From: Cavia porcellus
Lineage: Eukaryota; Chordata; Mammalia; Rodentia; Caviidae
Length of the DNA: 64,000 nucleotides
Direction of reading: 5' to 3'
NCBI RefSeq assembly: GCF_034190915.1
Contig: NW_026947506.1
Coordinates: 34,079,748-34,143,747 of the forward strand
Shown here: positions 1 through 10,718 of the stretch, piece by piece
Position numbering within the stretch: the stretch's first letter is position 1
Layout of the letters: each line of letters opens with the position of its first letter
Notes under the pieces: model-generated
Databases searched by the model: none
Told to the model about the DNA's origin: nothing
Seen by the model: the letters and a program-made list of their open reading frames with translations, nothing else
Position numbers and translations under genes: made by a program

Positions 1-85
1 CCACCATGCTTGCTGTCAAGCCATGCTCCCCACAAGCTTCAGAATTCTATGTCAGCCAGACAAGCCTATGGAAAGACAGAAATCA

Positions 86-132
86 TCCTTCCTACCTTCC
101 TTCTACCTTCTCTCCCTCCCTCCTTCCTTTTC
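86..132. repeat. CTTCC/CCTT-rich low-complexity tract
   Basis: This is a pyrimidine-only run of imperfect CCTT and CTTC units. The open frame across it is an artefact of the bias. Confidence 0.8.
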
Positions 133-516
133 TCTTGCTTTCTATTCTCCTATTATTATGAAGCATAGGTTTTTAAGAAGTGTAGTGTGTTTCAAGTATG
201 AGTAGTCAGTATTTTCTCTAACTCAAATTCATGCATTTAGCCTGCGAAACTCTTCACCTTGTCCTGGCCTCTTAACATGAGGGCACTTGTGTTCCATGCC
301 TTCTTTTCTTTCTGATGTGCAAGATATCTTAGGATCCACTTGCCTCTTCCTACCCAAGCTCCAGCATGGGCCTTGCTTTCATTTAGCATCAATGGTATTT
401 GAAGACCATGACCTGGATGCTAAAGTGTGCTGGGGTGCATATTTCTACCAGCTGATCATAGCTTCTCAATTTTTCAGTAGGCAGATAGGAAATGTATTTT
501 TTTGAAAGATGAGTTC

Positions 517-601
517 GGGGCTGGGAATTTAGCTCAGTGGCATAAGCACCTACCTTGCAAGCACACAGTCGCAAGTTTGATCCATGGTACCAAAAAAGAA
601 A
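517..601 (+). mobile_element. ID SINE (tRNA-Ala/BC1-derived) with 13-bp TSD
   Basis: The body begins with the ID hallmark GGGGCTGGGAATTTAGCTCA (A-box region). A B-box-like GTTTGATCC and an A-rich tail with AAAG units follow. The 13-bp sequence GAAAGATGAGTTC sits on both sides (504-516 and 602-614), which proves insertion by target-primed reverse transcription. Confidence 0.93.
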
Positions 602-666
602 GAAAGATGAGTTCACAATGACATTCCAATTCAAATTTAAGATTATTATCCTTGAATTTATATTTT

Positions 667-1965
667 TTTATTTAAAGAGAAAAAAGAAAGGAAATAAAAA
701 AAACAAAGCAGTAAAAGGGTACAAATAATACAGAATTTCAAGAAAAAAATATAGTAAGATATCACTAGTTAATAGGTTACATATTGTCATCTTAGAAACA
801 GTTGTCCAAATTATAAAATTAAAGCATATAAAGTATACATACAGTGAGATTGCAGTGAGTGCCATTCAATGATCCAACAAAAGCTCAGTAATATGGATTT
901 CCATCCTACACACTCAAACATACATGCAGTTATATCCCTTAGACCACCTTCCTTTCGTCTCTTTTTAATAACAATTACACTTTTGGGGTTTTTTTTACTC
1001 CCACAGTTGTTACTTTTTTTGAAAAGAATAAAACCTAACGTGACTAAACAAAACAGAGTCGGTTAGAACAGAAGGATGGGCATAGTACATGATGCAAAAG
1101 TAGAATATCAGGTGATCAAAAATGGGTACCCATTGTGCCTCTTGCTATTTTTTTTTAAAGTTGCCTATATCATCAGGTATAATAGAATTGATCAAAACAG
1201 TACAGAACAAGACCAATAAAACCTACACTGGAGACCTTACAGGGTTTCAAAAGAAGATAATAGTCAAACCATAATGGGCATCATAGTGAATCTTATTGCC
1301 TTCAAAGTGGTTGCCTATACCCTCAAACTTGATACTATCAGACAAAATAGAATATAGTAAAATCTGACAGAACAATACTGGGGAGAGCAATACTGGGGTT
1401 CATATCAGGTTAATAGGAAAACAAAAAAATTACTATAATATATCCCACTATTTTTAAATTTAGTTTTCCCTTAATTGAAAAAAATGTAAGAAAAAATAGA
1501 TTAATTTTTAAAAGGGTGGAGATTGAGATAAAAGAGGACATTGTAGTAGAACAACACAAGTCAGAACCGAACAATTTAAGCATCATTGTGTTTTACCCCC
1601 AGATATTCTAACATAATAGTAGTCACCATAGTGCCTCCTTCCTTGTATTATTTGAGTATAACTTCATATACTATAGCATCAAGCATATCAAGACAGTCTG
1701 AAGCTATTCAAGAGATTGAAGAAGTTACAGGGTATTTAGAACCAGTTAACAGAAAACAAACAACGGTTTTTATATTATCTCTTTGCCTATAAAAAATTTT
1801 GTTTATACTATCGCATATAGTAAAATATAGTAAGATACCACATGTTGAAACTAGTGGAAACAGATGTACAACAGCTTGATGGGACTTCAAAACAAGATGA
1901 TATTAAATCAGCACTAGCTTTTATGATGTGTTGTTTTCTTCAGAATAGCTATTCGTACTATCACC
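667..1965 (-). other. L1 3' UTR, long and shared with the ORF1-only elements
   Basis: This AT-rich ~1.3-kb block aligns along its length with the 3' parts of copies A, B and C. Shared landmarks include GATGGGACTTCAAAACAAGA near 1878 and 10551, and the common end with AGAAAAAAGAAA and GGGTACAA(G/A)T. Similarity stops at about 1965, very close to where ORF2 should end. It is about twice as long as a mouse L1 3' UTR. Confidence 0.85.
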
Positions 1966-2029
1966 GATACTAAAATCGAACAACCCAGGTTAAAACCATT
2001 GCAATTAATGAGTGATAACATATGGATTC

Positions 2030-5000
2030 AAACCAATATGATTGAGAATCATGTTACCACATACTTTTATGTATTCTTATCATTTCTTACACTAGGGAAA
2101 TTATTCGGTATTTATACATGTGAGTTTGATTTATTTCACTTATGAGTATGGTCTCAAGCTGCGTCCATTTATTTATAAATATCTCAATGTGATCATTCTT
2201 TATAGCTGAGTAGTACTCCATTGCATAAAAATACCACAACTTTTTTATCCATTTCTAAGTTGATGGACACTTAGGTTGTTTCCAAGATCTGGCTATTACA
2301 AATTGTGCTGCTATAAACATGGGTGCACATATATCACTGTGGTATGATGCTTTCAGTTCTTCTGGAATATGCCTAGAAGTGGAATATCTGGGTCAAATGG
2401 TGTTTCCAGTCCCAGCTTTCTGAGAAATCTCCAGACTGACCTCTACAGTGGTTGCACTAGTCTACACTCCCACGAGAGTTCCTTTTTCCCCACAGCCTCT
2501 CCAGCATTTGTTGTTGTTGGTTTTCTTGATCTTGGCCATTCTTTCAGGAGTGAGATGAAATCTCAGTGTGGTTTTAATTTGCATTATTCTAATGACCAGT
2601 GATGGCGAACATTTTTTCATGTATTTGTTTGCCATTTGTATTTCTTTATCTGAAAATTGTTTATTCATCTCAGATGCACATTTTTGGATTAGGTCTTTGA
2701 ATTTTGGGGGTCTGATTTTTTTTAATTCTTTATATGTTTTAGACAGAAGTCCTTTGTCTGAGGGGCAGTTCACGAAGATTTTTTTCCCAGTTTGTGGGTT
2801 TTCTTTTCACTGTGCTGGAGATTTCTTTTGATGTGCAGAAACTTTTTAATAAGAGGCGATCCCAGTTTTTGACTCTGGGAAGTATTTCCCGTGCGGTTTG
2901 AGTCCTGTTCATGAATTCTTTACCTACTCCTATGTCTTCAATTTGTCTTCCAATAGATTTAGTGTTTCTGTTTTAATATTCATATCTTTGATCCATTTAG
3001 ATTTTATTTTAGTACATGGTGATAGGCATGGGTCTAGTTTTAGTTTTCAGCACATGGAGAGCCAGTTTTTCCAACACCATTTATTAAAAAGACTGTCGTT
3101 CTTCCAGTGAACATGTTTGGCCCCTTTATCAAAGTTAAGGTAGTTGAGTGTGTTTGTAATTGTGGTTGTGTCTTCTAATCTATTCCACTGATCTTCGGCT
3201 CTGTTTTGGCTCCAGTACCATGTTGATTTTACTACAGTTGCCTTGTAGTATAACTTCAAGTCAGGGACTGTGATACCTCCCGCCTTGCCTTTGCTGCTTA
3301 GAACTGTCCTTGCTATTCTAGGTCTCTTCTCGCTCCAGATGAATTTTAGGAGTGATTTCTCGAGTTCTATGAGGTATGTTGATGTATGTTTATCGGAATT
3401 GCATTGAATCTGTATAAAAGTTTTGGGAGAATGGCCATTTTCACAATATTTATTCTTCCTATCCATGAGCAAGGGATGTCTTTCCATTTTCTGAGATCAT
3501 CTTCAATTTCATTTTTCAGTGTATTATAATTTTCCCTATATAGGTCTTTCACTTCTTTCATGAGAGTAATTCCTAAATATTTCATTTTTTTGGTTGCTAG
3601 TGTAAAGGGTGTTGCCTCTCTTATTTCTCTCTCTGTGACTTTGTTAGTGTATAGGAATGCTATTGATTTTTGAGTATTGATTCTATATCCAGCTACATTA
3701 CTGAATTTATTTATTATATCTAGGAGTCTTTCAATGGAGTTTTGGGGATCATCTATATAGAGTATCATGTCATCTGCAAATAATGATAATTTAACTTCTT
3801 TTCCTATCTTTACGCCTTTTATTTGTCTCTCTTGTCTAATTGCTCTGGCCAGTATGTCCAGTCCTATATTAAATAGGAGCAGTGATAAGGGACATCCTTG
3901 TCTTGTGCCTGATTTTAAAGTAAAGGCCTTCAATTTTTGGCCATTTAGTATGATATTGGCTGTTGGTTTGTCATAGATGGCCTTAATTATATTGAGGTAA
4001 AGACCATGTATTCCAATTTTCTCTAAGGGTCTTATCATGAATGAATGCTAGACCTTATCAAAAGCTTTTTCTGCATCTATAAAAATGATCATGTGATTCT
4101 TACTTTTGGCTTTATTGATATGGTGGATTACATTTATTGATTTACGTATGTTGAACCATCCCTGCATGCCTGGGATGAATCCCACTTGGTCGGGGTGTAT
4201 GATCTTGTTGATGATTTGCTGCATCCTATTTGCCAATATTTTATTGAGGATTTTTGCATCTGTGTTCATTAGGGAGATTGGTCTACAGTTCTCTTTTTCA
4301 GTTGGGTCCTTCTCTGGTTTTGGTACTAGAGTAATGTTTGCTTATAGGAACAATTTAGGAAGGATTGCTTCCCTTTCAATTTCATTGAAGAGTTTGAGGA
4401 GTGTTGGCATTAGGTCTTCTTTGTATTTCTTGTAGAATTCTGCAGTGAATCCGTCTGGCCCTGGGCTCTTTTTGTAGGTAAAGATTTAATTACATTTTCA
4501 ATTTCATTAATAGAAATTGGGTTATTCAGTAGTTTTACATCTTCATGACCTAGCTTTGGTACTTTGTATGCTTCTAGGAATCTGTCTATTTCCTCTGTGT
4601 TATCAAAACTTTGAGAGTATAGGTTTTCAAAATAGGTGTTGATGATCTTCTGTATTTCTATAGGGTCTGTAGTAATTTCGCCTCTTTCATTCCTTATTGC
4701 ATGAATTTAAGCTTTTTCTTCCCTTTTTTAAATAAGGTTGGCTAGGGGCATGTCGATTTTATTTATTCTTTCAAAGAACCAACTCTTTGATTCGTTGATT
4801 TTTTTTTGATTTTTTTTTTTTTTTTTTGGTCTCTATTGCATTGATTTCTGCTCTGATTTTTATAATTTCTTCTCTTCTTTTGGCTTTGGGCTTGACTTGC
4901 TCTTCTTTTTCTAGATGTTTGAGGTGTAACATCAGGTTATTTATTTGTATGCATTCTATTTTCCTAATGTGGGAACTCAGTGCAATAAATTTTCCTCTGA

Positions 5001-5868
5001 GGATAGCTTTCATTGCATCCTACAGATTCCAGTAAGTTGTATTTGTGTTTTCATTTGTTTGTAGGTATTGTTTAATTTCTTCTTTAATTTCCTCTGTGAC
5101 CCACTGATTACTCAAGAGTGTGTTATTCAATTTCCATGTGTTTGTGGGATTTTTGCAGTATCTTTTATCATTAATTTCTAATTTCATAGCGCTATGGTCC
5201 GATAGCATGCAAGGGACAATTTCGACCCTTTTGCATTTATTTAAATATGTTCTGTGAATTAATATATGGTCTATTTTAGAGAATGACCCATGTACTGCTG
5301 AGAAGAATGTGTATTCTGTTGTTGTTGGGTGGTATACTCTGTATATGTCTATTAAGTCCATTTGTTCACAGGTGTGACTCAGTTCTTTTATTTCTTTGTT
5401 GACTTTCTGTCTGGTTGACCTGTCCATTGGTGTCAAAGGTGTGTTAAGATCTCCTATTAGAATTGTGTTACTGCTAATTTGGTTTTTCATTTCTGTTAGT
5501 ACTTGATTTATATAACTGGGTGCTCTGGAGTTTGGTGCATATATATTTAAGACAGTTATCTCTTCCCTATATACTGGTCAGTATGTAGTGACCTTCTTTA
5601 TCCCTTCTGATCATTATTGGCTTGAAATTCAGATTGTCTGCAAACAGAATAGCCACTTTTTTGGGGGTTCCTGTTGCAAGAAGTATTGTTTTCCATCCTT
5701 CAACTTTTAGTCTGTGAGTATCCTTTTGGTTAGATGGGTTTCCTGTAGACAACACATGGTTGGATTTTGTTTCTTGATACATTCTGCCAGTCTGTTTCTT
5801 TTAATTGGTGCATTGAGACCATTTACATTAATGGTTATAACTGTTATATATTGGTTTATTGTTGACAT
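2030..5868 (-). pseudogene. L1 ORF2 (endonuclease/reverse transcriptase) remnant
   Basis: The frame starts at an ATG on the minus strand (5866-5868) and is then broken. The endonuclease region shows QETHLT near the start, GDLNTPL near 5435 and a SDHSAMKLE segment near 5195. The reverse-transcriptase core is readable at 3370-4270, with [10 protein letters not shown] and the catalytic [11 protein letters not shown] box. Downstream fragments hold KAGGITVPDLKLYYKATVV (3047-3487) and the lysine-rich C-terminal part (2462-2773). The approximate span of 3.84 kb matches an L1 ORF2 of about 1,280 codons; the 3' limit is set from this expected length. Frameshifts and stops separate at least six fragments, so no active protein can be made. 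Confidence 0.93.
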
Positions 5869-5877
5869 GTTACCTTT

Positions 5878-6948
5878 CTACTGTTGCATCTTTATCTTTC
5901 TGTTCTGTTTGTCTGCTTTGTTTAGTCGTTTTTTCCTAAATGTATCTAGGCTGTCTTTCAGTATTCTTTGCAGGGTTGGCTTGGTGATCATGTAGTTTTT
6001 CAGCTGTTCTTTGTCATGGAAGTATCTTATTTCTTCATCGATTTTGAAGGACAGTTTTGCAGGGTACATTAACCTAGGTTGGAAATCATTTTCCTTTAGG
6101 ATCTGAAATACTTCACTCCATTCTCTTCTTGACTTTATTGTTTGTGCTGAGAAGTCTGCTGTGATTCTGATAGGTTTTCCTTTATAGGTGATCTGTCTTT
6201 TCTCTCTGACAGCTTTTAATATTCTATTCTTCTGTTCGATTTCTGGGATGGTCATTATTATATGTCTGGGTGTAGATTTATTTTGGTTATGGCTATTTGG
6301 AGTTCTGTATGCTTCACTGATCTTGATATCAGTTTCCAATCTTGTGTTTGGGAAATTTTCAGCTATTACTTCTCTAAATATCCTCTTGAGATCCTTTATG
6401 TTGTCCCCTTCTTTTTCATTTATCCCTATCAACCTTATGTTGTTCCTCTTTGCATCATCTTGCAGGTGTTGAATTGTTATTTCCTAATTTCTTGTTATTT
6501 TTAAAAGATCTTTCCTTTCCTGTTCACTGGCTGCAATCTTGTCTTCGAGGTCTGAGATTCTATCTTCACATTCATTGAGGTGGTTTTTACAACTTTCAAT
6601 GGAGTTTTTGATTTCCTGTATATCTCTTTGCATCTGCTTTATGTATTCTGTTTCTTATATTGTTCATCCAGGGATTCTATCTTTTTGTTTAGGTCCTCCA
6701 ATTTTTTAACTGTGTCTTCTTTAGATATGTTCAGCATCTCCTTCATTTCTTTTTGTCATTTCTTCTTTTACCTGAGAGATTATTTCTAGTTTGAATTCCT
6801 TTAAGTCTTCCCAGAGTTGCTTCTTTATTTCAGTTACTATTATTTCAGGTATGTGGCATGTGTTTTCTTCTATGTACGTGATTCCTAGGCTTTCTTGGGA
6901 TGGGCTGGATGTTTGATGTTGCATTTTGGTCTTTTTTTTTTTTGTCAT
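5878..6948 (-). pseudogene. L1 ORF1 (RNA-binding chaperone) remnant
   Basis: The N-terminal part begins with MTKKKKTKMQ at 6948 and is open to about 6721. The next ~290 bp is out of frame with several stops. The RRM and C-terminal domain are readable at 5878-6432, with TPRHIIMTIPE, NRILKAVREK and RITADFSAQTIKSRR. The product would be the trimeric L1 ORF1p that coats L1 RNA. It is clearly homologous to, but well diverged from, the ORF1 of copies A-C. It ends about 10 bp before the ORF2 start. Confidence 0.9.
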
Positions 6949-6983
6949 TTTCCTATATTTTCGAGCTTCAAGTGTTGTTCCAA

Positions 6984-7172
6984 GTGAGGGAGAGAGTTCC
7001 CCCAGACTGGGACCGGGTTCCGCTCTGCAGCCCTACTTGCTGGGCCCAGCAGGGTACCATGGCCTGGCCCCAGACAAGGAAGAGAGCTCCCCCGACTGGA
7101 GCAGGATTCTGTGCCTACCTGACTCGCTGGTCCAGGCAGGAAACCGCAGGCTGGTCCCCAGGTGATGAAGAG
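6984..7172 (-). promoter_or_regulatory. L1 5' UTR with two tandem ~92-bp monomers
   Basis: On the + strand two consecutive blocks align: the first starts near 6984 (GGAGAGAGTTCCCCCAGACT) and the second near 7078 (GGAAGAGAGCTCCCCCGACT). Each then continues with a similar CTG-rich sequence ending in a GGC(C/T)TGG(C/T)CCC motif. Tandem 5' monomers are known to act as the promoter in murine L1s. That these do the same is an inference. The 5' end of the element follows directly. Confidence 0.75.
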
Positions 7173-7879
7173 CCTTGAATTTATATTTTAAATATCATTT
7201 CTGTTATACTAAAATTGTGTATTTTAGAACCTCTAACATAATTACTTATTTTGTCTTATTACATTAAGGGTTTCAAAATCGTAATTTCAGTAAATAAGTA
7301 ACAAGACTACTGAATACAATTTAAGTATTTGCTCTTAGAAAATATACTGAGTTGTAAAGCCACTTAACAGAATTCTTTTCTCCTGTGATTATGTCACCAA
7401 TTTGAGAGAGAATTAAGTGCATTTATTTCAGATATTTTGGCTTTTTGCTTTCATTTTTAAGTTGCTTCCTTTAAAACTTATTTTACTTTTAAAAACTTAC
7501 TTACTTTTAAAAAATTATTAAAACTTTTAAATTCATTTTCAAGTATGTAAGTCATTTACATGGTCCTAAAATGTTTGCTTAGGGTCTTTACTCTACTGAA
7601 GGGTGGTTTTCAGCCTTTTGCATGATTGTTTTATCTTTCTGCCTCTGCCCCCTTTGGGGTAGACCCCAGGAGTGCCATCAGTGACTGAACCCATACACGC
7701 TCTGGACTTTGCCAAGCCTTCTGCAGGTGATAACATTTCGTATTTCCATCAGAACTATGCACATTTTCACTAAGCAAAAAAAGAATTGAAATCTATAATT
7801 GAAATTATAATTTTTTTCTTACATGCTTTTGGAGTTTTGAATCATAGAAAAAAGATATTTCCCACTTTCATATTATAAA

Positions 7880-8228
7880 GAAATTCACCCAATTTTCTGC
7901 TGCCTCTTTTATGATTTCATTTTTGCACACAAAACTCCATCCATTTGGAACTTGTCTGTGTATGTGGAATGAGGTATAAATCCATTTTATCAGTTTGCAA
8001 ATAGCTATGTAATTGTCCCAGTGCCCCTTACTAAAACGTCCTTTTTATTTTCTCCCTTTCCCCCCTGATTTGTAACATTGAATTCTCATATGCACTTGGG
8101 TCTATTTCTGAAATTTTCATTCTGTTCTATTAGTATGATTATTCATGCACTAATTCTACATTGTGTAATTATAAAACTTTAAAATATGTTTTAATATCTA
8201 GTAATGTTTCCCGAAGTCCCCGGTATAT
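7880..8228 (-). mobile_element. Old L1 ORF2 fragment, antisense
   Basis: The sequence resembles the reverse complement of the 3' half of L1 ORF2: CTTGGGTCTATTTCTG, TTCTGTTCTATTAG, then TTATAAAACTTTAAAATATG. It is heavily diverged and has no recognisable target duplication, so it is an ancient remnant. Confidence 0.6.
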
Positions 8229-8229
8229 T

Positions 8230-8230
<1 letters not shown>

Positions 8231-8271
<41 letters not shown>

Positions 8272-8288
8272 TGCACACGCACATACAC
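8231..8288. repeat. (CA)n microsatellite with impure 3' end
   Basis: About 17 uninterrupted CA units are followed by CGCACATG variants and a short GA-rich run (8289-8315). The run is likely polymorphic in length. Confidence 0.95.
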
Positions 8289-8564
8289 AGAGAAACAGAG
8301 AGACAGAGAGAGAGTAAGCAAGCCTGACTTTTTCAGGCTTCTCCTGGTTGCTCAGGAAGGTGACCCTATCATTTGGGAATATGAGATATCATTCCATTCC
8401 TTCAAATCTACTTTTGTCAACTATTTTCTCCTTGCTTGGCAAAGCACTAGGGTACCTGTCTCTACTTTCTCCCAGCTTTTGGAAGGGCAAGAAAACTGAA
8501 GGGTGATCAGTGTACTACGAAGCTATCCTACAAACAGATGGGCCTGCCCCTCAGACCCCTCTTA

Positions 8565-8700
8565 CCAGCCCTGGGGTCCTGAACATATGTCCTGACTTCT
8601 CAGTGAGCCTTGTCCCCTTCTGTAAAAAGGGTTAGCAGAACTACCTGTAAGGTCATCGTGAAGGTTAATTAACACATATTTGAACTATACTTTCTGCCTT
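8565..8700 (+). mobile_element. MIR SINE fragment
   Basis: The sequence matches the core and 3' half of MIR in order: a CCCCTTCTGTAAAAAGGG motif, then an ACCTGTAAGGTCATCGTGA block and a GGTTAATTAACACAT segment. It is old and diverged, with no target duplication visible. Confidence 0.6.
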
Positions 8701-8977
8701 TGTTGCTGGCATATGGGGTCCCAGTTGATCTGAGAATACTTTACTTGTCTAGATGTATGCCAAGTGTTCTAACAAATACTAGCATGTGGCCCTCATAGTG
8801 CTTGTCTGGCTGCCGTCACTCCCTATTTTACACATGAGACATGAAGGTTGGAATTTCTTATCCAGGTCATATCTGGGCTTCCTGCTGCTCAACCTATGAG
8901 ATATGGCTGGTGCTGCAAGTAGAAACTTTGTAAATGCTCTTATTAGTTCTGCTACTATTTTCTATAAACAACTCACA

Positions 8978-9168
8978 GTCGGGCATGGTGGCACTCCCCT
9001 ATAATACCAGGACTGTGGGAGGCTGAGTCAGGAAGATTGCAAGTTTGAAGCCAACCTGGGCGATTCAGTTAATAAGATCCTATCTCAAAATAAAAAATAA
9101 AATAGGGCTGGAGTTATAATATAGCTCATTTCAGGGGCTCTGGATTCAATCCTTAGTACACATACACC
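8978..9168 (+). mobile_element. B1-ID dimeric SINE
   Basis: The 7SL-derived B1 half starts GTCGGGCATGGTGGCACTCC and ends in CTATCTCAAAATAAAAAATA. The ID half follows with GGGCTGGAGTTATAATATAG and GGATTCAATCC. This fused architecture is typical of squirrel-related and beaver-related rodents and is absent as a family in mouse and rat. Confidence 0.85.
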
Positions 9169-9367
9169 TGAACTCATGTTACCTGTTTTTAAATTAATTT
9201 TATTGGTGCACTTAGACATATATAATGATCATGTTTATCATAGAGCATTTGCTCCTATAATATATTTTGATTCTTCTTTTTTTCCCATTCCCCATACCCC
9301 CTTCAATTCTTTTTCCCCTCCTTATTTGACAAAAGCTTTATTTCAATTTTTCTCCTTCAGTTCTTTT
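9169..9367 (-). other. Possible older L1 3'-UTR flank that copy A inserted into
   Basis: AT-rich sequence beginning TTAATTTTATTGGTGCACTT looks like the antisense of a rodent L1 3' end. Similar pyrimidine-rich sequence continues after copy A (12581-12780). This would make copy A an insertion into an older element. The identification is weak. Confidence 0.35.
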
Positions 9368-9689
9368 TTTTTTTCATTTTATTTAAGGAGAAAAAAGAAA
9401 AAAAACAGAAAAAGGGTACAAGTTATACAGAATTTCAGAAAAAGTAAACAGTAGGAAATCACTAGTTAACTGCATATTGTCATCTTAGAAATAGTTGTTG
9501 AAGTTACAAAATTAAAGCATATAGAGGGGACTTTCAGACAGTGAGACTACAAACAGTTTTGTTCAATGATCCAACAAAACTCAATAATATGATTATCTAT
9601 CTTATACACTTAAATATATATGCAGTTATATCTTTTAGAGAACTTTCTTTTGTACAATGACAATTATACATTTTGGGTTTTATTACTCC

Positions 9690-10620
9690 CACAGTTCTTA
9701 CTACTTTTTTTTTGACGAAAGTAAAGCCAAATGTGACATACCAGTACAGAGTCAGTCAAATCAAAAGGATGGACATAATACATAATGTAAAAACAAAATA
9801 CAAGGTGATCAACAATGGTTACCATAATGCCTCTTGTTATCTTAAAAAAATTGCCTATATCATCAGTTATAATAAAATTGTACAAAACAGTAAAGAATAA
9901 GACCAATAAAACCAAAACATTGGAGACATTAGAGGACTTCAAAAAAAGATAATAGTCAACCAGAATGGGCGTCACAGTGAATCTTATTGTCTTCATAGTT
10001 GTTGCCTATACTTTCAAACTTGGTACTATCAAGCATAACAGAATAGAGAAAAATCAGTCAAAACAACATGGTGAGAGCAATACAGAGTGTCAAATCAAGT
10101 TAATAGGAAATCAAAGTGGGTTACTCTAATATATCCTGCTATTTTTTTATTTATTTTTCCCTTAATTAAAAGGATAAAAATGAAAAAGTAGATTGAGATA
10201 AAAAAGAGGGTATAACAACAAAACAGCGCAGGTCAAAACATAGCCATTTAAGCAAAATAGTGTTTCACCACAAGATAATCTCAACATAATAGTAGTTACC
10301 ATAGTGTTTCTTCTCTTAAAATCTTTGGGTATAACTTCGTATACTGTAGCATCAAACATATCAAGACAATGTAAAACCGTTCAAGAGAATGACAGTATTA
10401 CAGGGTATTTAGAATCAACTAACAGAAAATGAACAATGGTTTCTGTATGATCTCCTTGTCTATAAAAGTTTTTGTTTATATTATTACATATAATAAAATC
10501 CAATAAGATACAACACGTTAAAACCGATGGAGACAGAAGAACAAAAGCTTGATGGGACTTCAAAACAAGAGGATGTTAAATCAGCACTACCTATTATGAT
10601 GTCTTGTTTTCTCCAAATGG
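9690..10620 (-). repeat. Imperfect ~475-bp direct duplication inside the element 3' UTR
   Basis: Landmarks recur about 467-477 bp apart. GGTTACCATAATGCCTCTTG (9817) matches AGTTACCATAGTGTTTCTTC (10294). A GTCAGTCAAATCA block matches GGTCAAAACATA. A CAAAACAACATGG block matches GTTAAAACCGATGG. The second half of each unit also resembles the first half. The units are diverged, so the event is old. It is present in the L1 at 667-1965 as well. Confidence 0.55.
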
Positions 10621-10718
10621 CTGTTCCTACCATCCAACCTTCTCTGCCTCATTTCTGTTGAGCTCTTTTTCTGTCATTAGTTGTCAGTTTGTCCTCTTCA
10701 TTTCACTTTCTGCTCCAT

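Larger units (their letters stand above)
667..7172 (-). mobile_element. Full-length but inactive L1 (LINE-1), antisense to the host gene
   Basis: A perfect 17-bp target-site duplication, CCTTGAATTTATATTTT, flanks the element (650-666 and 7173-7189). The minus-strand nick context is TTT/AAAA, the classic L1 endonuclease site. Read on the minus strand the order is: 5' monomers (about 7172-6984), ORF1 remnant (6948-5878), ORF2 remnant (5868 to about 2030), and a ~1.3-kb 3' UTR (about 1965-667) ending near an AAATAAA-like stretch. The 6.5-kb length is normal for a complete mammalian L1. Both ORFs carry several stops and frameshifts, so the copy is dead. Its 3' UTR is shared with the three ORF1-only elements downstream. 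Confidence 0.95.
7190..8977. other. Intronic stretch with old repeats only
   Basis: AT-rich sequence from 7190 to 7880 shows nothing I can name. It then holds an old L1 piece, a CA microsatellite and a MIR fragment, which are listed separately. Confidence 0.6.

Noticed and set aside
8161..8499. 112-codon frame with a His-Thr run
   Set aside because: The run is the CA microsatellite translated; no domain or splice context.
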